Positions 35,601 to 39,979 of a DNA stretch of 64,000 nucleotides are shown here, piece by piece; position 1 is the first letter of the stretch; every line of letters starts with the position of its first letter. This DNA comes from Sepiola atlantica (lineage: Eukaryota > Mollusca > Cephalopoda > Sepiida > Sepiolidae). The stretch covers positions 886,701 to 950,700 of the forward strand of contig OY744547.1 of assembly GCA_963556195.1 (NCBI GenBank), written 5' to 3'. A program made the position numbers and the translations under genes. The notes beneath the pieces were generated by a model. The model saw only the letters and a list, made by a program, of their open reading frames with translations. It had not been told where the DNA came from and did no database searches.

Positions 35601-38424
35601 TTTATGTCCCCTTACGAAAATTAAAATCAAGATCTAATGATACTAAAACTTATGTCTGGAATCTTTGTATACAATTTTGATCAAAATGTGTAAATTTTAA
35701 GGCACTTAGATTTTTTTGTTGTTTTTTTTGCTTTGTATAAAATATTCTGCATTTAATCTTTCGTTTCTATTTCGATAGGAGATTCTTTGAGGTTCATCGG
35801 TCCATCAGGATTCCGCCCACAAATTCAAACCTTACAACTAAACCATCAACGAACACGGTTTGTGAAAATATTTTTCATTTTTCCGAACATAAATTATCAT
35901 CATCATCATCGTATACGGTTTAACATCGGTATTACATGCTGGCATGTGTTGGACAGCTTTTAGAAATTTATTTTCAAAGAATAGTTTATTTCCAAACTAA
36001 CTTATCTCTGACCAGGTCTTTATTTATCCGTCTTTCTCTCAAGTCCATCCTTATCACTTCCTCCCATGTTTTCCTTGACCTTCCCCTGTCAGTCATGCGT
36101 TAATGTCATGAATTGATAATTCTGAAGACGAAAAATTGTTGAAAACTAATGAAAACAAACAATTTAAAATTAAGGGTTAATTTTTATCCTTTTTTTAAGA
36201 AACAATAACAAAATTACAACTTGTCAGAGGAAATCAGTGGAATGACCAACATTTTTTAGTCAAACACTTAGATTTTTCTTTTTTTAATTTAAAAGAAAAA
36301 AATATAAATAAAAGGTAAAGACATTTCAGAGAATCTTATAATCAAAGTAAGAGATCAATTTTTAAAAAAAGATAAAAGAAGCTTAGAATATATTTTAAAC
36401 TTAATATTAATTTTTTTCTGCATTTTTTTTTTTTTGAAAAGAAAAAGATTTCATTATTAGTTTTATGTAAAAAAAAAAAATGGGGAAGAAGGAATAGAAA
36501 AAATGAATGCATTTTGCATACATGTGATGGAACATATTGCTTGATTTTCTTAATTGAAACATATGTCCTCGAGTCAATTTAAAAAAAAAAAGATAAAAGC
36601 AGCTTATTTTAAACTTGATATGTTAATTTTTTTTTTTGCATTTAAAATGGATGTTAAACAGAATATGATGATGATTCTATCTATTGTCCAGCATAAATTG
36701 CAGCTTTTGGTCAACAATTCTTTGTTAGGTTTTCATGGAGTGCAAACTTGACCGAATCGGCTGAGAGTCCCAACAATCGACTTTTTCTCTTTACTCTTTT
36801 CTTTTTTCTTTTTCTTTTTCATTATTTTTTTTCATTCTTTTTTTTCATTCTTTTTTTCATTCTTTTTTACATTTTTTTTTTCATTTCATTCGTTTTTTTT
36901 TAATTTCATTCGTTTTTTTTTTTTCATTCATTTTCTTTTTTTTTAATTTTTTTTCTTTTTTCATTCTTTTTTTTTCATGAAAAAATATTTGTAAATCATC
37001 GTCAAATATTGTTTATTCTTTCACGTTTACGTTTGCTCCCTTCCAGCCCAACTAACTGCCAATACAGTGCAGGGATTGGGAGCCTCAATAGTACGAGTGG
37101 TTCACTTGGAAACAAATCAAAAACCAAGAAATCTCGCAGTAACATCAAAGACTGTTATGCTGGCACCAATGAAGGGACAGATTCAAGAGGTACCGAGTTT
37201 TTTTTTCTTTTTGATTATTTTTTTTTTTTAAATTTTGGTTTTCATTTTTTTTTAGTAAATGTTTTTGTTTTTTCTTTTTTATTATTTTAAAATTAATATT
37301 TTTTTCTTTTTCATTATTTTAACATAAATATTTTTTGTGTTTTTTTTATTTCTTTTTCATTATTTTAATATAAATAATTTTTTCTAATATTATGTTATGC
37401 TAATTTCCGCATCATTTATCAATTATTCAGTAATTCTTTTCTCAAGTTAATAATATCTGCAACTTGCGAATATTCAGGTGTTGGGACTGATGAAGTCATG
37501 GAAGTTCTCAAACAGCAACTTCTGGGTTTTCCTGGAGGTGTGACATGGAGCCGAGTTCTACTGCCACACATATTCCAACAACCACCCTCTCTATTCAACA
37601 CTTAACAGTGGATAGCAACTCAATGTAACCGTCTGAATTGAGGTGGAGTTTCTTTTCTAAAGATGTGCGGCATTCGTTGGCAACACCCCCAACGATCAAC
37701 CTTCACAGTCCGCATAAGATTGAGGACTAAGTTCCTCTCAAACTGTTCATGCCTGTTTACATTTTAGTCCCGAGAGCGGACTTGTTTTTCAGATTTTCGT
37801 GTCAAGATAACTTGCACTGGTCCACCTAGATGCTAAATCCAGTGGGGTTTTCACAAAGTAAAAAATCTAAGTCTACCGGTAATCAATGTTCTTATCTTAA
37901 AGATTGGTTGGTTGGTTGGTAAGAACTGCAAGCTTGTGGAACTCTCTACCTGCTGACTGTTTTCATCTTACTTAAAGCTAACAGGCATCTTCTGTATTTG
38001 CGATAATCATCTTTCGTTCTTGTTAGCTCTTCCGAAGCGATTTCCATATAAAAAAAATCTTTTTTAAATGGTCACACCTGCATCAAACATATTTTTATAA
38101 ATTATTTTTTTATTTTTTTCAGGTGTCACTGGGAGTAATGTTCTGGAAGTGTACGATCTTTGCCCAAACCTACGTCAGGTGGATGTCGAGAAACTCCTAA
38201 AAGATTTAACTTGCCAGGGTGCCACATTACACTATGTCCCCCAAGACAATAGCAGCATCTCTCCTGACGCTACCAACTTACAAGTATCTGATTGTAAAAC
38301 TATCCTGGCAATATTCCCCAGTGCCCCGTGTGCAAATCGTGTTCTTCAGAGTATCCCAAGCGGTAAATATAGACTAAGGTCTACATTGTCCAAAGACTCA
38401 GTAAGTCAAAAGTCCGAAAGGTAG
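6628..38424 (+). CDS. R3HDM: R3H-domain protein, R3HDM1/2 (encore) family, 3' part of gene
   Basis: Join 6628-6729, 11214-11254, 12245-12456, 14122-14286, 21907-22005, 29893-30029, 32473-32661, 34070-35129, 35779-35857, 37047-37189 and 38123-38424. Every junction has AG/GT sites and the phases match throughout, giving 842 residues plus TAG. Residues 1-34 carry the end of the RNA-binding SUZ region. Residues 70-100 (PWSSTDSSSGYGTDSS, TKAGSFGGF) and 180-222 (GPESIPAGSMIINPQTG, IYLNADGTIYRHNPN) match conserved blocks of R3HDM1/2. A Pro/Gln/Ser/Tyr-rich disordered region follows, and residues 743-842 form the family's conserved C-terminal domain (NVLEVYDL, LAIFPSAPCA). Family members bind single-stranded nucleic acid through R3H-SUZ; encore acts on mRNA in fly germline. 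The R3H domain and start codon are not in the window, so the protein is partial here. The choice between R3HDM1 and R3HDM2 is not meaningful in an invertebrate. Confidence 0.9.
6985..7235 (+). repeat. Interspersed repeat IR-1 (GCTCCAGACAAGGCATGAAG), copy a
   Basis: Begins TTATGGAAATGCTCCAGACA and continues through AAAAACTAGCCAACGATAAG, CAGAAACATCACTCATAGAA and GCTGACGAAAGTAAACC. Further copies: 24080-24190 and 24330-24555 (+), 46070-46200 (-), 54925-55170 (+). It has no coding frame and probably belongs to the 3' region of a LINE or to a SINE. The following 7240-7450 carries duplicated pieces of 6900-6960 (GAGGCCCCAATTTGAGAG). Confidence 0.75.
7735..8150. repeat. Repeat IR-2 with tandem ~110-bp units, copy a
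   Basis: A lead segment (AGATCAAGATGTCTGAAGAT then CCAAACATTGATGTTATTG) is followed by two to three units of about 110-125 bases containing GAATAAATATTTGAAGATAT, AACTTTTACCAAAATGACC and AAAGGGTTGATATGCC. Units continue more loosely at 8580-8810. The same lead plus array recurs at 27365-27630 and 32700-33290, so the tandem array moves as part of an element. Confidence 0.75.
8140..8555 (-). mobile_element. LINE reverse transcriptase C-terminal fragment
   Basis: The - strand reads HGDETRASNTSDLQRLWRND, HAVIRWMCS, then in another frame RLHIPCTREPGRMRKTWFEC and FLNRTARTAGL. This is the order DLQRL-RND-(M)IRW..RPRKTW..NR..WR found at the C-terminus of common invertebrate LINE polyproteins. Frameshifts split it. 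It runs directly into the IR-2 array, suggesting that array sits in the 3' region of this LINE family. Confidence 0.75.
8960..9180 (-). mobile_element. SINE fragment with hammerhead-like tail, - strand
   Basis: TTCAGCCGATGTAACCTCTG and GACCTTCTTTAGGTGTATC at 8982-9020 are the reverse of the shared SINE tail. A body piece (CTTCTGCCTGGTCATGGCTG, AGAACAATCTA) follows at 9124-9165 on the other strand, so two copies or a rearrangement are present. The core is decayed (CUAAAG in place of CUGAAG). Confidence 0.5.
9415..10000 (+). repeat. Interspersed repeat IR-3, two tandem copies
   Basis: Blocks AATATTATGAGAGGATTGAA, TGATTACTCATG(A/G)GGACA and GCAGGAAAGCAGTCC occur at 9495-9640 and again at 9785-9915. 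A third copy is at 26295-26480. No protein domain is visible. Confidence 0.65.
10220..10685. mobile_element. Foldback element FB-9
   Basis: Left arm about 10225-10310 (AATAAAATTTACAATCCTTT, TGCAATCCAATCATATTTGG) matches the reverse of the right arm 10580-10670 (CCAAATATGGTTGGATTGCA, ATTGTGAATTTTATTAA). Half copies occur at 17285-17400 and 17955-18045. The centre is unique. 10690-11210 is AT-rich intron with nothing else. Confidence 0.7.
11214..11254 (+). CDS. R3HDM: R3HDM exon B (41-base microexon)
   Basis: Acceptor TTTTTAG, donor GTAAGT. It encodes SPQASMDDPQLNI plus two bases of the next codon, which is completed by exon C to Met. The exon is too short to stand on its own; support comes from both splice sites and exact phase agreement with the neighbours. 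Confidence 0.8.
11560..12145. repeat. ~31-bp minisatellite (GCAATTAATATTTGAATTGACA)
   Basis: About 17 units of AGCAATTAATATTTGAATTG ACATTTTT AAA with small length changes, preceded by a related subarray (AACAATTCATACTAGAATTG). It lies in the intron 90 bases upstream of exon C. Confidence 0.92.
12245..12456 (+). CDS. R3HDM: R3HDM exon C
   Basis: 212 bases, acceptor TTTCAG, donor GTTGGT. It encodes RKLSRPASLGGSKEDLGSRP, then WSSTDSSSGYGTDSS, and TKAGSFGGF. The WSSTDS and TK.(A)SFGG blocks are conserved in vertebrate R3HDM1/2. The region is Ser-rich and probably disordered. It ends one base into a Gly/Asp codon completed in exon D. Confidence 0.9.
12734..12766. repeat. Short hairpin
   Basis: AAAGACTAAAGTAGT is followed immediately by its complement ACTACTTTAGTCTTT, an arm of about 15 bases with almost no loop. 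Confidence 0.7.
12930..13670. repeat. Nested inverted repeats with (TA)n tracts
   Basis: Three nested pairs. Outer: AAATAGTTTTGCTTGACACA (12977) against its complement at 13604-13625. Inner: 13036-13183, a nearly perfect 150-base palindrome around TTTCATTTAA. Third: 13369-13540, with arms through ACAGGTTAAAATGCAGGAGA and complement around the hammerhead-like motif at 13451. (TA)n tracts at 13219-13256 and 13548-13596 separate them. This resembles the (TA)n-flanked inverted elements at 59-63 kb. Confidence 0.75.
13447..13488 (+). ncRNA. Hammerhead-like motif, one core substitution
   Basis: Core side 1 is CUGCAGA (13451-13457), with C where the consensus CUGANGA has A. Stem II is GUUU/GAAC (13459-13462 with 13471-13474). 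GAA lies at 13475-13477, followed by the self-complementary ACCGGU as stem III, then C (13484) at the cleavage position in the triplet GUC. Stem I is GUUU (13447-13450) with AAAU (13485-13488). The architecture fits a hammerhead, but the core change predicts weak or no activity. Confidence 0.4.
13873..13914 (+). ncRNA. Hammerhead-like motif, CUGAGGA family
   Basis: CUGAGGA at 13877-13883, an extra A, stem II GUCUU/AAGAC, GAAAC at 13901-13905, stem III reduced to self-complementary ACGU, cleavage position U in GUU. Stem I pairs CAUC (13873-13876) with GAUG (13909-13912). It is nearly the same as the copies at 60997 and 62113. It lies in the intron between exons C and D in the sense of the gene. 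The extra A after CUGAGGA is unusual and activity is untested. Confidence 0.55.
13991..14043. repeat. (TA)n microsatellite
   Basis: Interrupted TA run 80 bases upstream of exon D. The element ending in the hammerhead-like motif at 13873 abuts it. Confidence 0.95.
14122..14286 (+). CDS. R3HDM: R3HDM exon D
   Basis: 165 bases, acceptor TTTTGTAG, donor GTAAAA. It encodes a Ser/Pro-rich segment, DSISSGASSSCLGSPMPP then CTPPRNSVSVSSPHSAA. No domain. Serine/proline motifs such as TPP and SSP are plausible phosphorylation sites, but that is inference. The upstream neighbour is a (TA)n tract. Confidence 0.85.
14335..15310. repeat. 32-bp minisatellite (TATAAAATTTGCGTTATTATTTATTCCC)
   Basis: About 30 units of 32 bases with few substitutions (GCGTTATT, GCGTCATT, GTGTTATT variants). 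The GCGTCATT variant alternates with GCGTTATT in part of the array (14950-15160), a sign of higher-order amplification. It lies 50 bases downstream of the exon D donor. Confidence 0.95.
15437..15472. repeat. (TA)n microsatellite
   Basis: Left flank of the inverted element at 15540-15835. Confidence 0.95.
15570..15835. mobile_element. (TA)n-flanked inverted element
   Basis: Left arm (TTATTTACACACACATGTAC onward) and right arm (TGTACATGTCTGTGTAAATA backward) are complementary over about 110 bases and meet at TTTGGAGGGA|TCCCTCCAAA near 15716. Each arm carries the sequence of the CUGAUGA/GAUAAC hammerhead-like family also seen at 59728 and 60114. The right arm has lost the first core base and stem I. 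(TA)n follows at 15826-15862. Confidence 0.7.
15609..15675 (-). ncRNA. Hammerhead-like motif, CUGAUGA/GAUAA variant
   Basis: On the - strand stem I UCUGC (15675-15671) is followed by CUGAUGA (15670-15664), a long stem II with CAGUU/AACUG, then GAUAACAUC, a weak stem III ending GUGU, cleavage position C in GUC (15614) and GCAGA closing stem I. The 5-base stem I sits exactly against both the core and the cleavage site. The conserved GAA is replaced by GAUAA (an inserted U), shared with the 59.7-60.2 kb copies. Confidence 0.4.
15943..15988 (-). ncRNA. Hammerhead-like motif with palindromic stem III
   Basis: On the - strand stem I GUCCU (15988-15984) pairs with AGGAC (15947-15943). Core CUGAGAA (15983-15977) has A for G at the eighth core position. 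Stem II AAGA/UCUU is closed by a G.U pair. GAAA follows, then stem III AACUCAUGAGUU (15960-15949), fully self-complementary, and A at the cleavage site. The geometry is exact, but the substitution at G8 should cripple catalysis. Confidence 0.45.
16279..16299. repeat. (TA)n microsatellite
   Basis: A short TA run. 16000-16500 around it holds no recognised gene. Confidence 0.85.
16517..16571. repeat. 27-bp perfect hairpin
   Basis: GCGTGGAGAATTCGCCAAAA with TGGATGC is followed after one base by its near-exact complement to 16571. It is probably a tiny foldback element. 16580-17280 shows nothing recognisable; 16880-16960 has a 25-base local duplication (ACATTAGTTTACGG). Confidence 0.7.
17285..18045. 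repeat. Two half copies of foldback FB-9
   Basis: 17300-17400 (AACTTGGTGGACAAGTCAGG, GATTATGAATTTTATTGCTG) and 17955-18045 (AGACAAGTCAAATATAGACT, CCAAATATGGTTGGATTGCA) match one arm of the element at 10220-10685. Between them is unique AT-rich sequence with a G run at 17400. Confidence 0.6.
18046..18280. repeat. C/T-rich segment with CGTTGCC motif
   Basis: Starts ACTAGCAGGGCTACACGGCG TTGCC and runs into a pyrimidine-rich stretch. The opening resembles the start of the element at 19647, so this is probably a related truncated copy. 18290-19640 is AT-rich with no supported feature. Confidence 0.45.
19647..20195 (+). mobile_element. Non-autonomous element, CGTTGCCCGGG start / TTTTATATATATAGA end
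   Basis: Begins ACTAGCAAGAAGACCCAACG TTGCCCGGGA and ends CACACACAAACATCGAGTTT TATATATATAGACTAGC. ACTAGC at both ends could be a target duplication. Related starts are at 18046, 25170 (reversed), 41334 and 54055; related ends are at 27650-27760 and 54860-54890. The start motif is widespread in invertebrate genomes in short retroelements, but I cannot assign a family. Internally there is a duplicated GGGGTT..CCC block. Confidence 0.5.
20456..20492. repeat. (GACA)n microsatellite
   Basis: About nine GACA units. A tRNA-B-box-like GGTTTCGATTCCC lies at 20367-20379 just upstream, which may mark a SINE head. Confidence 0.9.
20570..20680. other. Unassigned intron sequence next to (CA)n
   Basis: A (CA)n run sits at 20729-20758. 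The rest of 20200-21900 apart from the microsatellites is AT-rich intron without a recognised element; 21350-21470 and 21545-21720 are diverged direct duplicates (TTTTTAGATATTGAATGTTT block). Confidence 0.5.
21907..22005 (+). CDS. R3HDM: R3HDM exon E
   Basis: 99 bases, acceptor TTATCAG, donor GTACAC. It encodes GMASPVQFRPQYFLVISGPE followed by SIPAGSMIINPQTG. This corresponds to the vertebrate block with IPPGSILLNPHTG and is one of the best conserved parts outside R3H. The preceding intron (14287-21906) is 7.6 kb. Confidence 0.92.
22255..22400 (-). mobile_element. SINE tail with hammerhead-like motif, - strand
   Basis: On the - strand: ACACCUGAAGAAGGCC then GAAACGUGAUGAUAAC and ACTCAAGATGAGAACAGTAA. 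It has CUGAAGA at 22352-22346 and GAAAC at 22330-22326. Stem II is disrupted relative to the GGUC/GGCC form. This is another copy of the tail seen at 3860, 8985, 48040, 48620 and 49050. Confidence 0.5.
22600..22690 (-). mobile_element. LINE RT C-terminal fragment (short)
   Basis: The - strand reads SHRRDVASLSLFYKYYYGMC, the same block as LSHRRNVASLCLFYKYFNG at 4130. Only about 25 codons remain. It is joined to the 24-bp array that starts at 22695. Confidence 0.7.
22695..22950. repeat. 24-bp minisatellite (GATAATTTTATCCAATGTTTGTTC)
   Basis: About ten units. Since 24 is divisible by three, all frames without a stop stay open, giving repeat-peptide open frames (DNFIQCLF and, reversed, KLSNKHWI). 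There is no evidence of expression. It is followed at 23093-23127 by short (TAG)n/(TAA)n tracts; 23130-24070 is plain AT-rich intron. Confidence 0.9.
24080..24555 (+). repeat. IR-1 copies b and c
   Basis: 24084-24185 and 24335-24555 both start TTTATGGAAATCGCTCCAGA. The second is nearly full length and is interrupted at its end by the foldback element at 24562. Confidence 0.75.
24562..24861. mobile_element. Foldback element FB-7 inserted in IR-1
   Basis: Termini TGTAACAGC..GCTGTTACA. Arms of about 95 bases (AGCAATCTGGGGCAAAAA, GACGAGTAGTACAGGCGAAT, GCGCGCACGTGGCCAACGC) surround an AT-rich loop at 24655-24775. It sits in the middle of the IR-1 copy, so it inserted after that repeat. No coding frame. 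Confidence 0.8.
25328..25715 (+). mobile_element. LINE RT C-terminal fragment
   Basis: Reads CTQCDDV/SVMMYESKTWPVRIED then MRCMERNDMRMIRWMY, and after stops and frameshifts GRSFWISRCRTVEVAG and WRRPRHERE. These are the WPV..ED..R.ERND.RMIRWM..GRPR landmarks of LINE C-termini. Another piece of the same family is at 47338-47650. Confidence 0.8.
25740..26290. other. Intron sequence, no supported feature
   Basis: Contains CCACCACCACCAC and CTTCTTCTTC microsatellite patches near 26050-26100, which create proline-rich and glycine-rich open frames. No homology recognised. Confidence 0.5.
26295..26480 (+). repeat. IR-3 copy c
   Basis: CACCACTTACCAAGGCGAAA, AGGATAAGGGTT and GACCATGTTGTAG match 9720-9915. 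Confidence 0.6.
26563..26615. repeat. (TA)n microsatellite
   Basis: About 26 TA units. No hammerhead-like motif recognised beside it. Confidence 0.95.
26925..27410. repeat. Inverted repeat spanning unique sequence
   Basis: TCGGTCAGGAAACCGATATC TTCAGACAGCCTGATC at 26932-26970 is complementary to GATCAGGCTGTCTGAAGATA TCGGCTTCCTGAC at 27372-27405. The second arm is the lead segment of IR-2, so two opposed copies of that lead flank about 400 bases. Confidence 0.65.
27365..27630. repeat. IR-2 copy b
   Basis: Lead segment followed by one unit (AACTTTTACCAAAATGACC, AAAGGGTTGATATGCC), with an internal C-rich insertion at 27508-27548. From 27650 to 27765 it abuts the end segment of the 19647-type element. 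Confidence 0.7.
28190..28460. repeat. T-rich low-complexity array
   Basis: Irregular repeats of TTATTACTGATCCAAATTTT within poly-T. The F/L/I-rich open frame is an artefact. 27770-28190 is unremarkable intron. Confidence 0.85.
28880..29130. mobile_element. Foldback element FB-4, copy a
   Basis: CACTAACCCTAAGTCCGGGT GG (28948-28970) is complementary to CACTCGGACTTAGAGTTAGT G (29031-29052). The same arrangement occurs at 49960-50170. Outer parts (GAATTTATTATTTGTTTCT) are also shared. The arm includes a CCCTAA unit. Confidence 0.6.
29490..29780. repeat. 40-bp minisatellite
   Basis: About seven units of AAAATATGAAAACAAAATAG CATTTTCAAAATAATCGGCA with variants (CCGCA, CACA). It ends about 120 bases upstream of exon F. 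Confidence 0.92.
29893..30029 (+). CDS. R3HDM: R3HDM exon F
   Basis: 137 bases, acceptor TCCTCCAG, donor GTAAGA. It continues exon E with GQIYLNADGTIYRHNPNQ, matching the vertebrate (F)VNPDGTPAIYNPP block, then VSFNPAAPVFSQHQFMMDTR. It ends in phase 0 after a Pro codon. The intron before it is 7.9 kb, the largest in the window. Confidence 0.92.
30530..31113. mobile_element. Foldback element FB-2, copy b
   Basis: Matches 5678-6238 in both arms: GGCAAGATAAGTTACTCTTC, CCTGGATAAG, GTTGTTCAAAACAAAC and the reverse arm ending GTTGGCTCTTGTTTAAAATG. The flanks are AGAGCTTTA.. on the left and ..AGCTTTATAG on the right, possibly a short target duplication. Confidence 0.78.
31114..31385 (+). repeat. 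Interspersed repeat IR-5 fragment
   Basis: CACACAGATCATCGTCAGTG, ATTTCCTGGAGTCTGAGTGA CAACA recurs at 57775-57845. An internal duplication (CTGGAATTTGGGTGGCAATA AGCC) follows. No domain recognised. Confidence 0.6.
31388..32145. repeat. (TTA)n/(AAT)n low-complexity tract, ~750 bp
   Basis: TTATTATTA at the left gives way to AATAATAATTTTAAAAAA and AAGAATAAT repeats. It is almost purely A/T on the + strand. It could be hard for polymerases and is a likely assembly weak point. Confidence 0.95.
32473..32661 (+). CDS. R3HDM: R3HDM exon G
   Basis: 189 bases, 63 codons, phase 0 at both ends, so it can be skipped without a frameshift. Acceptor CGTTTCAG, donor GTGCGT. It encodes DSSMNELSQQLASVSLPQQQ and a Gln/Pro-rich remainder ending AAFQQ. 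The 'SS(M)..L..QL..(M)SL' start is conserved in the family. Confidence 0.88.
32700..33290. repeat. IR-2 copy c, four ~115-bp units
   Basis: Lead segment (GCTACCAGATCAGGCTGTCT AAAGAT) begins about 40 bases after the exon G donor, then four tandem units with GAATAAATATTTGAAGATAT, ACTTTTACCAAAAATGATCG and AAAGGGTTGATATGCCGTAA. It is the clearest copy of the family. Confidence 0.85.
33548..34030 (+). repeat. 24-bp minisatellite (TACGTTCGTTTAAATGTAAAAATG)
   Basis: Twenty units, differing mostly by TGTAAA or TGGAAA. One frame is open throughout (MYVRLN(V/G)K repeated) and ends at TAA just before the acceptor of exon H at 34070. It is most likely intronic. It sits between a C/G-rich patch (33360-33390) and the exon. 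Confidence 0.95.
34070..35129 (+). CDS. R3HDM: R3HDM exon H (large Pro/Gln/Tyr-rich exon)
   Basis: 1060 bases, acceptor after a T-rich tract (TTTTTTTAG), donor GTAAGT. It encodes GYPTAPGVTNQPFRYMLPVP, a run of about 12 prolines at 34328-34368, many Tyr/Gln/Pro segments, and a Gly tract (NGGGGGGGC) near 34957-34980. The composition is that of a disordered, prion-like low-complexity region, as expected for proteins of RNA granules (inference). The open frame stays intact for 353 codons, which is strong evidence of coding. Confidence 0.93.
35155..35400. repeat. Poly-T/G low-complexity tract
   Basis: TTTTTCTTGTTTGTTTTTTT-type repeats, immediately after the donor of exon H. The F-rich open frames are artefacts. 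Confidence 0.9.
35449..35577 (+). other. Candidate alternative terminal exon of R3HDM
   Basis: Follows ATTACAG and reads KIKTTSVPSVSNPNIVSQVA then QTMPSLENILNYKN up to TAA at 35575-35577. The Ser/Pro/Asn composition resembles the gene's disordered region. From exon H (phase 1) it would give only Glu-Asp and a stop. From exon F or exon G (phase 0) it reads through all 42 codons, so it would produce a short isoform lacking exons H-K. No donor is seen within it. Chance is possible. Confidence 0.3.
35779..35857 (+). CDS. R3HDM: R3HDM exon I
   Basis: 79 bases, acceptor TTCGATAG, donor GTTTGT. It encodes GDSLRFIGPSGFRPQIQTLQ then LNHQRT, with a split Arg codon. The phase fits exons H and J exactly. 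The acceptor lacks a strong pyrimidine tract, so use may be regulated. Confidence 0.8.
36780..36990. repeat. T-rich low-complexity tract
   Basis: TTTTTTCATTC repeats directly upstream of exon J; it may provide the polypyrimidine context of that acceptor. 35860-36780 is AT-rich intron with a (CAT)n patch at 35898-35910. Confidence 0.85.
37047..37189 (+). CDS. R3HDM: R3HDM exon J
   Basis: 143 bases, acceptor CCCTTCCAG, donor GTACCG. It encodes PTNCQYSAGIGSLNSTSGSL, then a basic stretch GNKSKTKKSRSNIK and a linker ending TNEGTDSRG. The basic patch could serve as a nuclear localisation or RNA-contact segment, but this is speculative. Phase agrees on both sides. Confidence 0.82.
37200..38122 (+). 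other. Intron between exons J and K
   Basis: The first 200 bases are T-rich. 37400-37800 is higher in GC and contains TTCTACTGCCACACATATTC, weakly like the 134-bp satellite's GTTTTGCTGCCACACGTACG. No exon is supported; frames are closed and the J-K phase already matches. Confidence 0.5.
38123..38424 (+). CDS. R3HDM: R3HDM terminal coding exon K
   Basis: 302 bases including TAG at 38422-38424; acceptor after a T-rich tract. It encodes GVTGSNVLEVYDL, VEKLLKDLTCQGATLHYV, then KTILAIFPSAPCANRVLQSI and RLRSTLSKDSVSQKSER. The layout (VLEV.DL, leucine helix, a hydrophobic strand with FPS..A, basic tail) is the conserved C-terminal domain of R3HDM1/2. The 3'UTR follows; I see no AATAAA before the repeat element at 39425, so the polyadenylation site is not defined. 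Confidence 0.92.
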
Positions 38425-38567
38425 GGAAGCGCGAATATTATTTTTATAGGACATTTTTAATATTTTATTTCAAGAGAGAGAAGATTGCGGCTGTTTTTTT
38501 TTTTTTCGATAGTACATGCACAAACCAATTGCAAATTGTTCACGAAAGATTGAATATTCTTTGTGTA

Positions 38568-38660
38568 GAACCCTAACCCTAGCCCAAGCCCTAACCCAAG
38601 CCCTAATCCTAACCCTAACCCCAACCCCAGCCCTAACCCTAACCCTAAACCCTAACTATT
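38568..38660. repeat. Degenerate telomere-like (CCCTAA)n array
   Basis: About 14 units of CCCTAA with AAGCCCTAA, CCCAACC and TAATCC variants, 145 bases after the R3HDM stop codon and probably inside its 3'UTR. It could be an interstitial telomeric repeat or the tail of a retroelement. Confidence 0.8.
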
Positions 38661-38904
38661 TTAACAGAACTTTACTTGAACTCATGCTTAAGGTAGTTAA
38701 ATCTTTCCGAAACATTAGTTTATTTGAAGAAGAGAAAAAAAAAAGGTACAAGGAACATCCGAAGAAAGGTACAAGAACATCGGAATTTTCACATACCCAA
38801 ATTGTTAACTTGTTTTTCCCCCCTCAGTCGTGGTATTGTCCGTGTACAGTCCATACATATCAACATATCCCCTTCACCAGTGTAATTGGTAATGGTGTTG
38901 TTGG

Positions 38905-38990
38905 TGATTACTGTTACCACTTGTTTACCACTTGATTACTGTTACCACTTGTTTACCACTTGATTACTGTTACCACTTGTTTACCGCATC
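38905..38990. repeat. 28-bp tandem repeat, three units
   Basis: TGATTACTGTTACCACTTGT TTACCACT repeated. 38990-39420 has poly-A and CTT runs and no recognised feature. Confidence 0.85.
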
Positions 38991-39424
38991 GACACACAAA
39001 CTTGCGCAAACTAAATCATAGTTAAAATCTACGAGCATCTCTTATTTGCTGCTACTTTTCAAAACGAAACCCTCGAACATTCAAATCCCTGCATTACCGT
39101 TTTTTTTTTCTTCTTCTTCTTCTTCTTTGAAATGTCAGAATATTCTCCCTGTTTTCCGTGCATTCGGCATTTACGATGCAACTTGTATGAACCATCCAAT
39201 CACATCCTTTCTCTCTTCCTCAACATAAAGCATATATTTTATTATATGTCAATTTGTACAAAGAATACGACACACAAGTGGAAAAAAAAAAAAAAAAAAA
39301 GTTTGTAGAAGAGGTTGGTGCTTCGTGGCTTTGCAATCTCCGCAAAAAAAAAAAATGGTTAAATAAGATCCTAATTTAACAGTACGTAGACTGGTTGTTG
39401 TGTCGACAATTAATATTCAAAATT

Positions 39425-39840
39425 TCGGTGCTTCTGCAGTTTCACAACGACATTAGAATATTTCAAGAAATGTATAAACTTTGTTATGCACTTACGTGTT
39501 AGCTGAAAATAAGATTGTACAGAAAAAATTATGTGAATTCATCCAGTATTTATTAAATTATAAGGAAAACAAAAAAAAAACAAGCTTATGTTTCGTTAGA
39601 CATTTTCACTATATTATATAGACAAGGGAGATTACTCAAATTTTATTTACTGGTATAACAAAAATGACTACCGAAAGATAAAATCGTTTTTTTATTTTTT
39701 ATTGAATAAATACTGGATGAATTTACGTAATTTGTGGTGTACAGTCTTCTTTTCAGCTATCACCTAAGTACACAAAAAAGTTTATACATTTTTTTAGCTA
39801 TTTTTTAACATGTTGGGGCTAAACAGCAGAAGCATCCAAA
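39425..39840. mobile_element. Foldback element FB-1, copy b
   Basis: Starts GGTGCTTCTGCAGTTTCAC and ends GCAGAAGCATCC; both arms carry the TATAAACTTTGTTATG, ACTTACGTGTTAGCTGAA and AATTCATCCAGTATTTATT blocks of copy a. Confidence 0.75.
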
Positions 39841-39979
39841 GTTTTTGTGAAAGCAAACACATAGGGAGATAATTCATATTTTTACCTTTAAGTTAAACTA
39901 GGAAGTATGCCCCTTACATCTTGAGCCTTTTTCGGTCATTATTTAAAATTGTCTCCATTGTAATAATCCTCCTGACCAG

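Noticed and set aside
36554..36751. Coding exon between R3HDM exons I and J
   Set aside because: Low-complexity K/F-rich translation, no good splice sites, and exons I and J already join in phase.
37419..37601. Coding exon in the J-K intron
   Set aside because: The frame is on the - strand, and the J to K junction already has matching phase.
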